A DNA stretch of 6,885 bases from Simkania sp. (GTDB lineage Bacteria; Chlamydiota; Chlamydiia; Chlamydiales; Simkaniaceae), in NCBI GenBank assembly GCA_028281425.1, contig JANQJX010000217.1:1-6885 (forward strand), read 5' to 3'. A model generated the notes under the pieces. The model was not told the DNA's origin. It made no database searches and saw nothing but the letters and a program-made list of their open reading frames with translations. The translations under genes and the position numbers were made by a program. This document shows, piece by piece, positions 6,000 through 6,885 of the stretch (within the stretch, counting starts at the first letter, position 1; the number at the start of each line of letters is the position of its first letter).

Positions 6000-6707
6000 A
6001 TGAAATTAGCACTTGTAAAAGATCATCTCAATTTTTTTTACCAAAATCATTTTTTGGAATGCGAGGATCTCCTTTCTCAAAAAGCCCTCACACAGCTTCG
6101 AGAAGCTTTAATCATCCATATTAAAACTCAAATTTCCTCCGTTTCAAAAAGGGATAAAAACCATTTAGAAACACCTCTTTTGAAAGCAGGATTTGACAGC
6201 TGGCGTTTTTCAGATCTTATAAAAAAATGGGTGTTCCAACCCCATTTTGTGGAAATTGCAGCACATCTTACCAAAAGAAAAAAACTCCGCCTTGGATTTG
6301 ATCAAGCTTTTTGGGTCCCCCCTTTTTTTGAAGAAGAAAGTGATCAGAGGCTTTCTTTTTTTAAGAAGAGCTTTTTTGTTTCTCAAATCTCTTCTTTAAA
6401 CAATATGGTGTGTGGGCTGATTCTCAATCTATCTTTAAGTTCTGATCTTATAGAAGAAAATAACAACAATCTCCCTCTTCCAAAAATTCCAGGAAACGGT
6501 CTCTTTTTTTTAATCAACAACCCTCTTTGTTTTAACCAACTATTAAAAAATTCAAAAAAACTCTTTCTTCTCATTATTTATACAGAAGAACAAACAATCT
6601 ATTTTCTAAATAAGGAAAATCCCAATGCTCATACTTATAAAAACCTTGGGTATGTTTTTGGCGATAAACTTCAAAACAAAACTCACCCCCTAATTTATTC
6701 AAAATAA
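6000..6707 (+). CDS. CT296-like protein with a degenerate 2-oxoglutarate oxygenase (PhyH-like) fold
   Basis: The product is 235 aa from the first ATG after an in-frame TAA (5988-5990). No signal peptide is evident. The opening (FFYQNHFLECEDLLS, 12-26) resembles the N-terminus of phytanoyl-CoA dioxygenase-type proteins. LRLGFDQAFWVPP (96-108) and PGNGLFFLINNP (164-175) sit where that fold has its substrate-side strand and its Gly-Pro/PGSH turn. The usual HxD iron motif is missing: the region where it belongs reads SSLNNMVCGLILNLSL (131-146). The only HxE is H55-L-E57, too close to the N-terminus. The C-terminus is striking, with LGYVFGDKLQNKTHPLIY (216-233). Position beside rnc matches chlamydial CT296, whose structure resembles Fe(II)/2-oxoglutarate enzymes without a demonstrated reaction and which was once proposed as a metal-dependent repressor (DcrA). 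Homology is inferred from synteny and motif shape. Function is unknown. Confidence 0.7.
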   Translation: MKLALVKDHLNFFYQNHFLECEDLLSQKALTQLREALIIHIKTQISSVSKRDKNHLETPLLKAGFDSWRFSDLIKKWVFQPHFVEIAAHLTKRKKLRLGFDQAFWVPPFFEEESDQRLSFFKKSFFVSQISSLNNMVCGLILNLSLSSDLIEENNNNLPLPKIPGNGLFFLINNPLCFNQLLKNSKKLFLLIIYTEEQTIYFLNKENPNAHTYKNLGYVFGDKLQNKTHPLIYSK

Positions 6708-6786
6708 TTGTACGTTTCGAGACCTTATTATCTTCTACTTTCCACGCAAGCTTGAGCAAACCGATTTTTCTACAGTAAGCAGAGAA

Positions 6787-6830
6787 CTAGTCGAGTAATG
6801 CGAGGGAATCTCGCCCTCACATTCTCACAG
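6787..6830 (-). repeat. Right, inverted copy of the group II intron domain VI
   Basis: These 44 bases are the exact reverse complement of 164-207. Read on the minus strand they give the end of domain V (one base), all of domain VI and the 3' flank TAG. Unlike the left copy, no domain V precedes them: the minus-strand sequence upstream is an unrelated GC-rich segment. It is a truncated remnant and cannot be a functional intron within this window. After the repeat the minus-strand flank (TTCTCTGC...) differs from that of the left copy, so the site is a different one. Confidence 0.85.
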
Positions 6831-6885
6831 GTAGGGTCAAGAAATGGCGCGCGCATCTGTTGACCACGTTTCCATCTCCTGCCTC
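6831..6885. other. GC-rich terminal segment with an imperfect palindrome, origin unclear
   Basis: These last 55 bp are about 56% G+C, clearly richer than the genes in the window. They contain a hyphenated inverted repeat: 12-bp arms at 6835-6846 and 6854-6865 pair at 10 of 12 positions around a GCGCGCG centre. The outer six bases are GGTCAA and TTGACC. It directly abuts the truncated intron copy, which suggests another mobile-element end or a rearrangement junction. No protein can be read with confidence. Confidence 0.35.

Noticed and set aside
6574..6759. 61-aa minus-strand open frame covering the end of the CT296-like gene and its 3' flank
   Set aside because: It mostly lies antisense to a better-supported gene, has no recognisable motif or ribosome-binding site, and such frames are common opposite AT-rich genes.
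6708..6786. Search for a tRNA, terminator or small gene in the 79 bp after the CT296-like gene
   Set aside because: No cloverleaf, no stem followed by T run and no convincing frame. AAGCTT is only a short palindrome.
1..6885. A new defence, CRISPR, toxin-antitoxin or biosynthetic system
   Set aside because: All long genes have housekeeping or chlamydia-conserved identities. There are no regularly spaced repeats other than the paired IS-end repeat, and no unexplained multi-gene cluster.

Overview
The window looks like a chromosomal segment of a member of the Chlamydiota, probably an environmental (Parachlamydiales-type) lineage rather than Chlamydia itself. Three things suggest this. The gene content matches the chlamydial cluster accD-dut-ptsN / rnc-radA-hemC. 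The gene divergent from rnc resembles the chlamydial protein CT296. The coding DNA is AT-rich, while both window ends carry mobile-element debris. The assignment rests on recognised protein motifs and remembered gene order, not on a search.

Layout. Positions 1-97 are one end of an insertion sequence with IS21-family character: two exact copies of a 16-bp repeat and a terminal TTGACA. Positions 131-204 are the 3' end of a group II intron, with a complete 34-nt domain V carrying a GAGA tetraloop, followed by domain VI. Positions 206-394 are an open frame on the + strand that looks like the tail of a gene interrupted by the intron. From 407 to 5931 six genes all read on the minus strand. Transcribed order is rnc, radA, a hemC-hemD fusion, a 216-bp gap with a plausible promoter, then accD, dut and ptsN. 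A CT296-like gene (6000-6707) reads the other way from a shared 68-bp promoter region. At 6787-6830 a 44-bp exact inverted copy of the intron's domain VI appears, followed by 55 bp of GC-richer DNA that reaches the window end.

How the genes work together. rnc, radA and hemCD are tightly coupled by start/stop overlaps (TAG/TG and ATGA) and probably form one transcript covering RNA processing, recombination repair and early tetrapyrrole synthesis. accD, dut and ptsN are packed with gaps of 3 and 25 nt and cover malonyl-CoA supply, dUTP removal and a nitrogen-PTS-type regulatory phosphocarrier. The genes are mostly housekeeping.

The most interesting item is the HemC-HemD fusion. Its deaminase half ends before the domain that normally holds the dipyrromethane-cofactor cysteine, and it runs straight into a uroporphyrinogen-III-synthase-like half. 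The second theme is intron and insertion-sequence remnants in inverted orientation at both ends of an otherwise ordinary block. I saw no CRISPR array, tRNA, rRNA, toxin-antitoxin pair or defence system.
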